From assembly GCF_030005555.1 (NCBI RefSeq), contig NZ_JASCQG010000002.1, forward strand, positions 248,001 through 312,000: 64,000 nucleotides of DNA, read 5' to 3'. Shown here one piece after another: positions 49,813-60,800 of the stretch. Below the pieces are notes generated by a model. That model was given only the letters and a program-made list of their open reading frames with translations. It was not told where the DNA came from and made no database searches. The DNA is from Empedobacter sedimenti (GTDB lineage Bacteria; Bacteroidota; Bacteroidia; Flavobacteriales; Weeksellaceae). The position numbers and the translations under genes are program-made. How positions within the stretch are numbered: position 1 is the stretch's first letter; each line of letters opens with the position of its first letter.

Positions 49813-50021
49813 TCTTATATAATTACGTGGCAAAATTAAACGTAATGACTTAATGAAGAGTTGTTAAAAAGTATAATATTTAGGTAAATTTTATTTAAAG
49901 TTTTCTTAAAATTATTCTCATCGTGTCATGATTAAATAATTATACTTGTTTTTGAGTTTTTAGTTTTACTTAAAAAATCTAAAAAAAAAAAATTCATTTA
50001 ATTTATAATAAAGTATATACG

Positions 50022-50029
50022 TTATATTT
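50022..50029 (+). promoter_or_regulatory. -7 box before the YadA-like gene
   Basis: A perfect TATATTTG, 25 bases before the ATG at 50054. It excludes the TTG at 50036 as a normal start. Confidence 0.6.
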
Positions 50030-50053
50030 GATATATTGAAAAAACACATTAAA

Positions 50054-51145
50054 ATGATAAAAAACTTACTTTCTTTAGTCATTGGGTTATTTTTTATAAA
50101 CAATTACGCTCAAGTTGGGATTGGTACTAATAATCCAAAGTCAACACTTCATGTATCAGAGAATGATAGTAGTCCGATAAAAGGAATTATTATCCCGAAT
50201 ATTACATTCAATGTAGCCTCTACAATGACTATTTCTGCTGAACAGAATAGTATGATAGTTTATATCAAAGATATTATTGGTGATAATAAAGTTCCTAGAA
50301 TGAAAAATGTTTATTATCCTGGGTTTTATTATTTAGATAATTTGATATGGGAACCTTTAAATTCTCCTGTTTTTATTACAAATAATAATCCAATTTCTTC
50401 AAATAATGATTATGATACAGGAATAAGACTTGTTAAACATGTTAAAAACTCGACATATTCGGGGTATTACGCTCCTCTAGGAAGAAGTTCTGTAGATTTT
50501 AGTTATGCTTATACAGGAAATCTTGCAGGTTATGGAGCTAAAGGAGATTATAGTTTTGCTACAGGAATTCAGAATTTAGCAAGCGGTAATAGATCAGCCG
50601 TTTTTGGTGGTCTTAATGAATCTTCAGGTAACAATTCTATGTCTTGGAATGGTTCAAGTTCTAGTTTGAGTAGTAATAAAGCAAAAGGTAATTCATCGAC
50701 AGCTTGGGGATGGAGAACGACATCAGAAGGTAATATTTCTACAGCTTTCGGTTATAGTACAGTTGCAAATGCTCCATTAGAAGTGGTTTTTGGATATGAT
50801 AATACAAGTTATACCGCGTTAGATGTTACGACAAACAATACTTTAAATGGTATGATTGTCCCAAAGAATACAGATAGGCTTTTAACAATAGGTAATGGAA
50901 CACCATCTATTAAAGCTGATGCTTTAACATTATTAAGAAATGGAAAACTAGGAGTTGGAATTAGTAATTTCGAAACGACAACTAGTGATGCTATAGTACA
51001 AGTAAATGGATCAATAAAAGTAGCTTCAGAGAATCCTACATTAGCTTCAAGTGTATGTAATGCAAGTAATTTAGGGAAAATTATTTTTGTAGAGGATAGC
51101 TTTTATGGTTGTAAATCTGTAGGTTGGAAAAAATTGGATAATTAA
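50054..51145 (+). CDS. Secreted protein with YadA-head-like repeats
   Basis: A 363-residue secreted protein (signal to NNYAQ, then VGIGTNNPKSTLHV, the start seen in many flavobacterial fibre-like proteins). From about 155 to 245 it carries repeats of the YadA head type: GDYSFATGIQNLASG, NRSAVFGGLNESSG, NSSTAWGWRTTSEG, NISTAFGYSTVANA. Two Cys stand near the C-terminus. It probably forms a trimeric left-handed beta-roll on the surface. There is no membrane anchor domain of the autotransporter type. Confidence 0.72.
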   Translation: MIKNLLSLVIGLFFINNYAQVGIGTNNPKSTLHVSENDSSPIKGIIIPNITFNVASTMTISAEQNSMIVYIKDIIGDNKVPRMKNVYYPGFYYLDNLIWEPLNSPVFITNNNPISSNNDYDTGIRLVKHVKNSTYSGYYAPLGRSSVDFSYAYTGNLAGYGAKGDYSFATGIQNLASGNRSAVFGGLNESSGNNSMSWNGSSSSLSSNKAKGNSSTAWGWRTTSEGNISTAFGYSTVANAPLEVVFGYDNTSYTALDVTTNNTLNGMIVPKNTDRLLTIGNGTPSIKADALTLLRNGKLGVGISNFETTTSDAIVQVNGSIKVASENPTLASSVCNASNLGKIIFVEDSFYGCKSVGWKKLDN

Positions 51146-51212
51146 TAATTATCACAATTTATAAATAATTCTTAAAACCTAAAACAGAAGTTTTTTATCC
51201 TACTAAATTCCG

Positions 51213-51220
51213 TATTTTTG
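51213..51220 (+). promoter_or_regulatory. -7 box of the aguB-bla-aguA operon
   Basis: TATTTTTG matches TAnnTTTG, 39 bases before aguB. It is the only promoter-like site before the three genes, so the beta-lactamase gene is expected to be read from it. Confidence 0.55.
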
Positions 51221-51258
51221 TACTTATTATTCATTTTTATTTTTAGACTATTTATCAA

Positions 51259-52134
51259 ATGGCAAAAGTTAAAGTTGGAATGGTACAAATGACTTGTACT
51301 AATAACAAACAAGAGAATTTAGACAAAGCAATAGAGCAAGTAAAAGTAGCAGCTGCAAAAGGTGCTCAAATTGTATGCTTGCAAGAATTGTTTACATCAT
51401 TATATTTCTGTGACGTCGAAGATTATGACAATTTCGATTTAGCAGAAGCAATTCCTGGACCATCAACAGATGCGTTATCAGCGGTAGCAAAAGAATTAGG
51501 TGTTGTGATTATCGCTTCATTATTCGAGAAACGCGCTCAAGGTTTATACCACAATACAACAGCAATTTTAGATGCTGATGGACAATATTTAGGAAAGTAC
51601 CGAAAAATGCATATTCCTGATGATCCTGCGTTTTATGAAAAATTTTATTTTACACCTGGAGATTTAGGTTACAAAGTTTTTGATACTAAATTTGGTAAAA
51701 TTGGTATTTTAATTTGTTGGGATCAATGGTATCCGGAAGCTTCACGAATCACAGCATTGATGGGTGCAGAAATTTTATTTTACCCAACTGCAATTGGTTG
51801 GGATACAACGCAAGATGAAGAAACAAATCAAGATCAATACAATGCTTGGCAAACAATTCAGCGTTCGCATGCGGTTGCGAATGGAGTTCCTGTTGTTTCT
51901 GTGAACCGTGTTGGTTTTGAGCAAGATGGCGCGATGAAATTCTGGGGAGGTTCTTTTGCTACAAATGCGCAAGGAAAATTGTTGTATTTGGCAACGCACG
52001 ATAAAGAGGAGACTGAAGTGGTTGAATTAGATTTGAACGAATCTGATTTCTTCCGTAAACATTGGCCTTTTTTAAGAGATCGTCGTATCGATTCTTATCA
52101 ACCAATTACAAAACGTTTTATAGACGAGGATTAA
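51259..52134 (+). CDS. aguB: N-carbamoylputrescine amidohydrolase
   Basis: A 291-residue nitrilase-family enzyme that turns N-carbamoylputrescine into putrescine, CO2 and ammonia. The Glu-Lys-Cys triad is visible as Glu43 (LQELFTS), Lys116 (GKYRKMHIP) and Cys153 (ILICWDQW). The GWD and HWPFLRDRRID sequences toward the end are typical of AguB. Its stop overlaps the ATG of the beta-lactamase gene. Confidence 0.93.
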   Translation: MAKVKVGMVQMTCTNNKQENLDKAIEQVKVAAAKGAQIVCLQELFTSLYFCDVEDYDNFDLAEAIPGPSTDALSAVAKELGVVIIASLFEKRAQGLYHNTTAILDADGQYLGKYRKMHIPDDPAFYEKFYFTPGDLGYKVFDTKFGKIGILICWDQWYPEASRITALMGAEILFYPTAIGWDTTQDEETNQDQYNAWQTIQRSHAVANGVPVVSVNRVGFEQDGAMKFWGGSFATNAQGKLLYLATHDKEETEVVELDLNESDFFRKHWPFLRDRRIDSYQPITKRFIDED

Positions 52135-52841
52135 TGAAGAAATTATTTTCACTTATTGCATTGATAGGAAGTTTTGCATTTGGTCAAATAAAACCAATTC
52201 AGATTGATCCAATTAATGATAATCTATTTGTTTATCAGACATATAACACAGTGAATGATGTTGAATATAATGCAAATTCATTGTATCTGGTAACAAGTAA
52301 GGGAATCGTTTTGTTTGATGTTCCTTGGCAAAGACCTCAATATCAAGAGTTAAATGATATGTTGCAACAAAAATATCATTTACCTATTGTCGCTGTTTTT
52401 GTTACACATTCGCACGAAGACAGAGCAGGGGACTTAAGCTTTTATAATAACTTAAATATTCCTACTTATGCAACATCTTTAACTAATTCTAAATTGAAGA
52501 AAGAAGGAAAAGCAACTTCAAAATTTGAGATTGAATTAGGTAAAACATACAAATTTGGTAATGAAAAATTTGTTGTTGAATATTTTGGAGAAGGACATAC
52601 TTCTGATAATGTTGTGATTTGGTTTCCGAAGTACAAAGTGTTGAATGGAGGTTGTTTGATAAAAGGTGCTGACGCAATAAACTTGGGTTACACAGGAGAA
52701 GCTAATGTTGCTGAATGGCCAAAAACAGTACAGAAATTAGTTGTAAAACATCCAAAAATTAAACAAGTTATTCCAGGTCATGATAATTGGAAAGCTACTG
52801 GACATATCGAAAATACGTTTAAACTTTTAGAAAATAAATAA
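52134..52841 (+). CDS. Subclass B1 metallo-beta-lactamase, EBR/IND-like
   Basis: A 235-residue secreted zinc hydrolase that opens beta-lactam rings, in this class including carbapenems (family knowledge). Signal peptide at residues 1-18 (FAFGQ). All B1 zinc ligands are present: His92, His94 and Asp96 (THSHEDRAGD), His155 (GEGHTSDN), Cys174 (GGCLIKGA) and His216 (IPGHDNW). The start ATG overlaps the aguB stop (TAATG), so it is translated as part of the agu operon. The EBR group of Empedobacter is the closest by motif and size; the allele cannot be given from memory. Confidence 0.92.
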   Translation: MKKLFSLIALIGSFAFGQIKPIQIDPINDNLFVYQTYNTVNDVEYNANSLYLVTSKGIVLFDVPWQRPQYQELNDMLQQKYHLPIVAVFVTHSHEDRAGDLSFYNNLNIPTYATSLTNSKLKKEGKATSKFEIELGKTYKFGNEKFVVEYFGEGHTSDNVVIWFPKYKVLNGGCLIKGADAINLGYTGEANVAEWPKTVQKLVVKHPKIKQVIPGHDNWKATGHIENTFKLLENK

Positions 52842-52843
52842 AA

Positions 52844-53908
52844 TTGAACACTATAGATACATCAAAATTCCCAAAAGATTTAGGATATAGATTTCCTGCC
52901 GAATGGGAAGAACACGAAGCAACATGGTTGTCTTGGCCACACAAAGAAGAATCTTGGCCAGATCGTATTCAGTTAATTTATCCAGCTTACGCTGAATTTA
53001 TTGCTGAATTATCAAAAGGTGAAAAAGTTCGCATTAATGTAAAAGACGAGGAAATGAAAGCGTTTGCTTTGTCTTTTATCGAAAAAACAGATGCAGATTT
53101 ATCACAAGTTGAGTTTTATTTTAACGAAACAAATGATGCGTGGTGTCGTGATCATGGTCCTGCATTTTTGTTAAATAAAAACAATCCCGATAACCCAAAA
53201 ATTATTATTGATTGGGGATTCAATGCGTGGGGAGGAAAATATCCACCTTTTGAAAATGATGATGTTGTGCCAACAAGAATTGGTGCAGAATTTAATTTGC
53301 CTGTTTTTCATCCTGGAATTATTATGGAAGGAGGTTCGGTAGAATTTAATGGAAAAGATACGTTGATGACGTCAAAATCTTGTTTATTGAATGAAAATCG
53401 TAATCCAGATTATTCACAAGAACAAATCGAAGAGTTTTTAAGAAATTATTACGGCGTTTCGCAAATTCTTTGGGTAGAAGACGGAATTGTTGGTGATGAT
53501 ACAGATGGACACATTGATGATACAATTCGTTTTGTAAATGAAGATACCGTTTTGACAGTTGTTGAAACTGATGAAACAGACGATAATTACGAATTGTTAC
53601 AAGTAAATCTTCGTCAACTGCAAGAGATGAAATTAGAAGATGGACGATCTTTAAATATTATCGAATTACCTATGCCAGATGCAGTTTATTGCGAAGGTGA
53701 GCGTTTACCTGCTTCTTATGCTAATTTTTATATTGCAAATAAATCGGTAATTGTACCGACTTATCGTTGTGCAAAAGATGCGATTGCTTTAGATATTATT
53801 CAGAAATGTTTTCCAGATCGTAAAGTTGTAGGAATTGATTCTACAGATATTATTTGGGGATTAGGATCATTCCATTGTTTAAGTCAACAAGAACCAAAAT
53901 TGATTTAA
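52844..53908 (+). CDS. aguA: Agmatine deiminase
   Basis: A 354-residue peptidyl-arginine-deiminase-like enzyme that turns agmatine into N-carbamoylputrescine, the substrate of AguB. It begins with a TTG codon 2 bases after the beta-lactamase stop; there is no ATG at that place. Marks are RFPAEWEEHEATWLSWPH, NDAWCRDHGPAFL, MEGGSVEFNG, DTDGHIDDTIRF and the catalytic Cys in LGSFHCLSQQEP. A terminator follows. Confidence 0.92.
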   Translation: MNTIDTSKFPKDLGYRFPAEWEEHEATWLSWPHKEESWPDRIQLIYPAYAEFIAELSKGEKVRINVKDEEMKAFALSFIEKTDADLSQVEFYFNETNDAWCRDHGPAFLLNKNNPDNPKIIIDWGFNAWGGKYPPFENDDVVPTRIGAEFNLPVFHPGIIMEGGSVEFNGKDTLMTSKSCLLNENRNPDYSQEQIEEFLRNYYGVSQILWVEDGIVGDDTDGHIDDTIRFVNEDTVLTVVETDETDDNYELLQVNLRQLQEMKLEDGRSLNIIELPMPDAVYCEGERLPASYANFYIANKSVIVPTYRCAKDAIALDIIQKCFPDRKVVGIDSTDIIWGLGSFHCLSQQEPKLI

Positions 53909-53941
53909 TACTCTTTAAATTCCGTATAATAATAAATACAA

Positions 53942-53980
53942 AAAAGCTAGTTGATGAAATTTTCAACTAGCTTTTGTTTT
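53942..53980 (+). terminator. Terminator of the agu operon
   Basis: AAAAGCTAGTTGA / TCAACTAGCTTTT, 13 bp, followed by TTTTG-type sequence. Confidence 0.85.
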
Positions 53981-54315
53981 GAAAAATATTTACGGTTTGG
54001 TTGGTTTGAGAAAGATAATGGTTTAGTTTATCTTTTGTTGTTTAGGTATTCTTGTATTCGGTAGGTTAGTAATGAATCGAATGTATTTATTTTTCTAATG
54101 TAATATGTTATGAATTTCTTCTTCTCTGTTTGTTGAGACAAATGTCATAACTTTTGATGTTTATAGAAAATTTTTCGAGACTCTAAATGTCTACAACTAA
54201 AAAAATGAAGAACACAAAGTGACTACATTAAGTGTTGAAAAATTAATTATATTATTTAATATTAATGTGTTATATTTTAAAATTTCGGAAAATTAATCAT
54301 AAAATAAATTTAGAT
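53981..54315. other. Intergenic region without recognisable gene
   Basis: About 335 AT-rich bases between the agu terminator and the end of dinB. No frame of credible coding character, no strong inverted repeat and no RNA gene is seen. Confidence 0.6.
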
Positions 54316-55389
54316 CTAAAAATCCGAAAACGGAATTTCTAACTGTTTTCCGTAAGAATCTTCGTTGTCTAAATTAGAAATTGAAACTCCTAATAACCGA
54401 ACAGGCTTGTCTGTAGTATAACCTTCGCTCAATAAATCATAACAAATTTGATCAAAAAGAGGTTTACTTTTGATAGAAAATGAAGCTGATTTACTTTTCG
54501 TACTTAAAGTAAAATCGTTGTATTTAATTTTAATTGTAATAGTTCTTCCATAAATAGTTGTTTTCAAAGACCAGTTCCAAACATCTTCTATTAGTGGAGT
54601 TAAAGCAATCTCCATTTCATTAATAGAGCCTAAATCTTCGAGAAATGTAGTTTCAGAACCAGACGATTTTCTTACTCTAGTAGGATTTACCTCTCTAAAA
54701 TCTATTCCTCTTACAATATTGTAATAATATTTACCAGACTTTCCAAACTCTCTAACTAATTTGGTTAAATCCATTGATTTAAGGTCTTCTCCTGTATGTA
54801 TTCCCATTCTCTGCATTCGTTCAGCAGTAACTTTTCCTATACCATGAAATTTTTTGATTGGTAGTTTTTCAATAAAACGTTCTGCCATTTTTGGAGTGAT
54901 GACATAAATTCCGTCTGGTTTATTGTAATCTGAAGCAATTTTGGCTAAAAATTTATTGTACGAAACACCAGCAGAAGCTGTTAGATTAGTTCGCTCTTTT
55001 ATTTTAGCCTTTATTTCGAGTGCAATTTCAGTAGCAGTTTCTATGTTTTTGAGATTGTTTGTTACATCTAGAAATGCTTCATCTAATGATAATGGTTCAA
55101 CTAAATCTGTATATTCAAGGAAAATTTCACGTATTTGATCTGAAACTTCTTTGTATACATGAAAACGAGGTTTTACAAAGATAAGATGTGGACATTTTCG
55201 TTTTGCTACAACAGATGACATTGCAGATCCGACCCCATATTTTCTTGCTTCGTAGCTTGCTGTTGCTAATATTCCACGTTTTTCATCTCCACCAACAGCA
55301 ATTGCTTTTCCTCTTAATTCAGGAAAATCTCGTTGTTCAACAGAGGCAAAAAAAGCATCCATATCGATATGAATTATTTTTCGGAGCAT
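54316..55389 (-). CDS. dinB: DNA polymerase IV
   Basis: A 357-residue Y-family translesion polymerase. The catalytic acids are Asp9 (HIDMDAFFASVE) and the Asp-Glu of the SLDEAFLDV motif near 102-110. The thumb has HGIGKVTAERM (helix-hairpin-helix), and the little finger follows from about 235 to the end. The end SYGKQLEIPFSDF is close to a beta-clamp-binding QLxLPF-like motif. Confidence 0.93.
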   Translation of the reverse strand: MLRKIIHIDMDAFFASVEQRDFPELRGKAIAVGGDEKRGILATASYEARKYGVGSAMSSVVAKRKCPHLIFVKPRFHVYKEVSDQIREIFLEYTDLVEPLSLDEAFLDVTNNLKNIETATEIALEIKAKIKERTNLTASAGVSYNKFLAKIASDYNKPDGIYVITPKMAERFIEKLPIKKFHGIGKVTAERMQRMGIHTGEDLKSMDLTKLVREFGKSGKYYYNIVRGIDFREVNPTRVRKSSGSETTFLEDLGSINEMEIALTPLIEDVWNWSLKTTIYGRTITIKIKYNDFTLSTKSKSASFSIKSKPLFDQICYDLLSEGYTTDKPVRLLGVSISNLDNEDSYGKQLEIPFSDF

Positions 55390-55407
55390 TGCACAAAAAT
55401 ACAGGCT

Positions 55408-57675
55408 TTATTTCAGATTATATTCCTGAATAAACTTTTTTAAGTTTTTCTTATCAGCTACTATTGTTAAATAATCTCCTAATTCTATTGCAGTATTTCG
55501 ATCAGGATTATTGATGATTTCTCCATCTCTTTCAATAGAAACAACAATTCCCCTTGAAGAGTCTTTTATCCAGCCAATTGTTTTGTTTTCTAGAATACAA
55601 AAATTATTAGGAATAACAACTTTATCTAATGTAAAATTGTTGGTGTCTTTGATTTCGTTATTTTCTGGTGGTGTATCACCAATAATTTGTAAATATTTCT
55701 CAAAACGTTGTATATGTTCATCAGTACCAATGATTCCAATTTTGTCGAAAGGATATAAAATTGATTCTGAATTAGGAGTCTGAATAATACGATCTCCACG
55801 CTTGATATAAGCGATGTTAATTTGAAATTTTGTTCGCCAATCCAATTCACCCAAAGGAACACCAATAAAATTGGCATTTTGCGGGATAATCATATCTGAT
55901 ATATGTGTGTTATCCCAAGTATATTGGAAACGTTCTGTTCTTTTTGCTTCTTCAGCTTTTGTATGTAGAATTTCTCGCTCATTTAAATTATAAATGAACT
56001 TTTTCTGGATGTAATCATAGAATTTATTGAAATATTTAGAAAGTAAAAGCATCAATATCAAAAGTCCTATTGATAAAATAATAGATGCAATTGTACTCGA
56101 AAAGAACTGGTTGTAAATAAAAATAACAGCAACTACAACTAATGTAAGACGAATAGATATAATGGCTATAATTGGCGCACGATTGTAGATAGATTCGTCC
56201 CAAAATTCTCTAATTATTTCTCTTTTAGGTCGATTTCCAATAATTGCCCAAATAAATGGAATACATAAGACAAATGTAAGAATAAGACAAACTAAACTTG
56301 CTCCAAAATAGGAAAACCAATCCGTTAGTAAAAACAACACATAACTACGGATAATAATTGTTATTGCAACAATGATGATTCCGTTTATAAAAATTGTAGA
56401 AACTGTTTGTTTGATAATTTGTTTCCATTTATTTTCATCTTGAATATGTTGAGTATCTGATGAGTATTTTTCGATTCCTTGTATAAATTTTTGAGGAAGA
56501 ATTTTTTCTAGTAGTGAATAAACTTTGTCCGAAGATTTGATTAAATAGGGAGTAGTAAATGTTGTAATTGCTGAAACACCGACTGCAACAGGGAATAAGA
56601 AATCGCTTGTAACGCCAAGAGAAAGTCCTAAACCAGCAACAATAAAAGCAAATTCGCCAATTTGTGCCATGCTCATTCCTACTTGAACAGATTGTTTTAA
56701 GGGTTGCCCCGAAATTATTGCACCTAATGTTGTGAAAATTAATTTTCCGAAAATTGTCAACAACGTGACTATTAAAATAGCCCATTTATGTTCGTACATC
56801 GAAACGGGGTCAATCATCATTCCGATAGAAATAAAGAAAATTGTTGCGAATAGATTTTTTACAGATTGAAAATTATGTTCTATTTTTTCTGCATAAACAG
56901 TTTCTGCCAAAATAGATCCCATAACAAAAGCGCCTAATTCGATAGAAAAACCTACGCTGTCCGCTATATAAACCATTGCCAAACACAATCCTATTGAAAT
57001 AATGAGTAAAGTTTCTGCATCGAGATATTTCTTTATTGATCGTAAAAAAGTTGGAATGATAAAGATTCCTCCAATAAACCAAATAGCTAGAAAAAAACCT
57101 AGTTTTAAGAATGAAGCAAACATTTCTGTACCATTAAAGTGTTGGCTAACCGCCATTGTAGAAAGCATGACCATTAATAAAATGACTACAATATCTTCTA
57201 CAATTAAAATTCCGAAAACAACATTCGCGAACTTCTTTCGTTTCAATCCTAATTCATCAAATGCCCTGATAATAATGGTTGTTGATGAACTTGCTAATAA
57301 ACCGCCGAGAAAAATACTATCCATAGTAGACCAATTCATAAATCGACCAACAAAATAACCCACGGTTACAATGCAGACAATTTCTACAATTGCAGTAATG
57401 GAGGCAGAGCCGCCTACATTGAGTAATTTTTTGAAACTAAACTCTAATCCTAAACTAAAAAGCAGAAAAATAACACCAATTTTTGCCCAAATCTCCACAT
57501 TGTGTTCTTCCGCAACGGACGGAATATACTCGAAATGTGGTCCGACTAAAAAACCTGCAATAATATAACCTAAAACTAAAGGTTGATTAATTCGTTTGAA
57601 AATAAGTGTTGTGACTGCACCTACACAAAGGATTAATCCAAGATCGGTAATGAGTTTTGGCAAGTGTTCTTCCAT
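55408..57675 (-). CDS. CPA2 family cation:proton antiporter
   Basis: A 755-residue inner-membrane protein. The first 390 residues carry about 12 transmembrane segments of the KefB/CPA2 type, with LVLGYIIAGFLVGP and LLASSSTTIIIRAF motifs. A second group of membrane segments is at 420-560, and two C-terminal RCK_C-like (TrkA-C) domains at about 600-660 and 685-755 may gate transport by ligand. It probably exchanges K+ or Na+ for H+. It ends 18 bases before dinB on the same strand. Confidence 0.87.
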   Translation of the reverse strand: MEEHLPKLITDLGLILCVGAVTTLIFKRINQPLVLGYIIAGFLVGPHFEYIPSVAEEHNVEIWAKIGVIFLLFSLGLEFSFKKLLNVGGSASITAIVEIVCIVTVGYFVGRFMNWSTMDSIFLGGLLASSSTTIIIRAFDELGLKRKKFANVVFGILIVEDIVVILLMVMLSTMAVSQHFNGTEMFASFLKLGFFLAIWFIGGIFIIPTFLRSIKKYLDAETLLIISIGLCLAMVYIADSVGFSIELGAFVMGSILAETVYAEKIEHNFQSVKNLFATIFFISIGMMIDPVSMYEHKWAILIVTLLTIFGKLIFTTLGAIISGQPLKQSVQVGMSMAQIGEFAFIVAGLGLSLGVTSDFLFPVAVGVSAITTFTTPYLIKSSDKVYSLLEKILPQKFIQGIEKYSSDTQHIQDENKWKQIIKQTVSTIFINGIIIVAITIIIRSYVLFLLTDWFSYFGASLVCLILTFVLCIPFIWAIIGNRPKREIIREFWDESIYNRAPIIAIISIRLTLVVVAVIFIYNQFFSSTIASIILSIGLLILMLLLSKYFNKFYDYIQKKFIYNLNEREILHTKAEEAKRTERFQYTWDNTHISDMIIPQNANFIGVPLGELDWRTKFQINIAYIKRGDRIIQTPNSESILYPFDKIGIIGTDEHIQRFEKYLQIIGDTPPENNEIKDTNNFTLDKVVIPNNFCILENKTIGWIKDSSRGIVVSIERDGEIINNPDRNTAIELGDYLTIVADKKNLKKFIQEYNLK

Positions 57676-57776
57676 AAATAGCGTTTAATCTCTACTAATT
57701 TAAGAATTTTTTAAAAGATAATTAATTGTTCAACTATTGATTAACTTTATATCATTATCAATTTTTTGTAAAAAAG

Positions 57777-57807
57777 AAAAGCGAAGAGTTTCTATCTCTT
57801 CGCTTTT
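57777..57807 (-). terminator. Terminator of the DUF4132 gene
   Basis: AAAAGCGAAGAG / CTCTTCGCTTTT with a 7-base loop and T-rich sequence on the minus strand. Confidence 0.85.
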
Positions 57808-57812
57808 TCTAT

Positions 57813-60800
57813 TTAGTTGATCTCTCTTTTTATTTGACTTAAAATAGTTGGATCTTTTATTTCATTATCTTTTGCTAATAATAAAACTTTTGAGATGACT
57901 TCTGCAGATTTAGGATCATCATCAGCAAAAGGTAAAAATATTCGACCTCTATGTTGCGATTGCACAGGTAAAATAGATAAATACAAACCTGGTACTTGAT
58001 GCACAACAGCGCTTCCTAAATGTACACTATATTCTGCCATTTCTCCTTTTATGTAAGCATGACTTCCTTTTGTTTCGACATTTTTCAGTTTGAATAATCG
58101 AGTCGTTTCATTTAATAAAACTGTTCGCATTTCAATTGTAGAATGACTTGCTTCAGGATCAACACTGCCAACATGAGCTACACTAACGACCAAATCAATG
58201 TCACGCATTACTTCCGAGAAAATTCGAGGATTAATTTCTTCGAAAGGAATATTTTTATGTGTTTTTAATGAATGAAATTCGATAGTTTCTAAAGTTGGAC
58301 TTTCAACATCAGCTGGAGAAAACCAATCTGCCAAAGCATATAACTTAACTTGATAACCTTCTTTGTGAAAAACCTTTTGCAAACCTTCTTCGTAATCAAC
58401 TTTCCAGCCTCGAGTTTTCAATAAAGCTAATGTTTGCTTTGGTTGTACTTGATGTCCTGCATAGCGACGAGAAATAGATTTCTCCTTCAGTTCATCTGCC
58501 GTAGGAATATATAATTCTCTGAAAATTTGTTTAAAAGGTTGCTTTAATTTTTGATCAAAACAATAATGTTGGTAATCACTCCAAACAGAATTTTGATGTA
58601 AATCATAACAATGTGCAATTCTGAAAGTTTCTGTAGAATCAATAGATTGTAAATTCCCTTTTGCGTCCTTTAATTGTCCGTTTACATAAAAACCAATTGT
58701 ATTTTTGCTTGAAATAAAAACTAATTTCTCTAAATGTTTTGAAATGATTGGATGCGAAAATAGATTTTCAATTTCTGAAAATAAAAATTCATCTCCACGA
58801 ATCATCGCTTCTTCTAATCCTTTTCTCGAACGAGTAAATTGTTCTCGCAATGTTTTACGATAATTGGTTAGCTCGACAACTGCTTTGTCTTTTTTTAGTT
58901 TTGGAGGAATCGATTTTAATTGTTTATCACCTTTAAAAGTTACCAAATCTGCTTTTCCGTCTTCATCAATAATCAAACCTATTGTTGTACCATCAATTTC
59001 GACTTGTGTATCTTTTGATAAAATTTGCTGAACTTGTTGCGATTCCATTGCCCAAGTTAAACGAATAGGATCTGGATAACCTGCATTTCTTGCTAAGTTT
59101 TCTAGTGCAACTCGCAAAGCTAAAGCTTCGCTTGTTTGCTTCATCGATCCGAACTCTCTACTTTCTTTTTTGAATTGTTGTAAATATTCATAGCGAGATA
59201 AAACATCTTTTTCTGCATTTGTTTTGCTCAATGGAACCAAACCGTAAACACGCAAATAATCTTGATCTCGTTTATCTTTTACTTTGGCTGTAACTTCTCT
59301 AATTTTTAAATCTCCTGTCAAAGTATCTGCATAAAGTCTTGCTCTACGATGTCCATTTCCGTCAGAAATATATTTCGCAGCTTCGTACAAAATCTCCCAA
59401 CGCGATTTTCCTAATTCTTTATATGCTTTTGTAAACCAATCTTTGTCAACAGCTCCATCTTTGAAATCTTGAATATCAATTGAAGAATATTTTGCAACTT
59501 CACTTTCTAATTCAGCATTTTCAGCTTGATATCCAGATGTTTTTGTATGCGCATGCATCCACCAAATCGCGGCGTCTAAACCTTTCCAATCTAAATAATT
59601 ACTAACTAATTTTTGCCATTGAGGAGCATAAACAGAGGCTTCGATTAAACGACTTTCTGAAATTTTAGCTTTCTTTACTAATTGATTGAATTCTTCTTGC
59701 GTATCAGTTTCTAGCGGTAAACATCGTTTAATTAAGAAACTAAATAACTTTTGTTTTGTAACATCTGTATAATGCCAAGAATAAATGTATCCTTTGAAAA
59801 GTTTAGCTTTTCCGAGTTTATCTAAAATTTCAACAAAACGATTTATTCCGTAAATATGCTCAAAACTTTGAACAAATTGAGTGACATTTGTATTGGAATC
59901 TCCACGTTTTAGCTCAACATCTAGAAATTTTTCTCGAATATTTTCAATCATTTCAGTTAAGAAAGGAAAATCTTCTTGCATGGTTTTACTTCCTTGGTAG
60001 CGATAATTTTTTCGATCACTTGTGATTTCATTGATACGATCAGGATCTAGAATTCCTTCGTACATTTCATCTTTTGTGATGAATTTATTTTGGTAAGCCA
60101 AACAATAAATATAAAGCGGCGGTTTATTAAATTTTATATTTTCTTCTAAACCATAGTATTGACGCCATCTGTAGATATTCCAAACTTTTTGGACATCATC
60201 TTTTTCTAGATTAATAAGGTTTATTTTGTTCAGGAAAACATCAAAAAAGCGTTCGTTTTGCCAACCATTTCCAAATTCTTCGTTGTAATAATAATTGTTT
60301 TTATCTCTTTTACTTTGATAATTAATAACGTCTTTTGGTAAGGCAGAAAACAATTGAATTGTCCCATCAATCACGAAATTATTTGCATCTTCAAACGGGA
60401 ATTTTTCTTGTAGAATAAACAAAATTGATTTTAAAGGATTGTTCCAATAATAATCAGTTTTTAAAGGATTTGGAATTTTTCCTTTGTTATAGAACACATA
60501 ATTTTCTAAAATAGTTCGCCAAACTTTTCGATCACATTCTTCTTCCATCGTCAATAAATAAAGATCGATAGGTGTTAACTTGCTGTCTAAATACCATTTT
60601 TCCCACGTTTCGTGTAGCGGATAATTTGCAAATTTTTCGTCAGTAGTTAAGTTTTGAGTATTTCGTTTCAAAGGATTAAAACTATTTCCCAGCAAATCTG
60701 TAATTACGCTATTGTTCCAATCTTCATACTCATATTCGTAATCTTTATTTTGAAGATAAAGATCTTTCAATTGTTCTAAATTTTTAACAATTTCGTTTTC

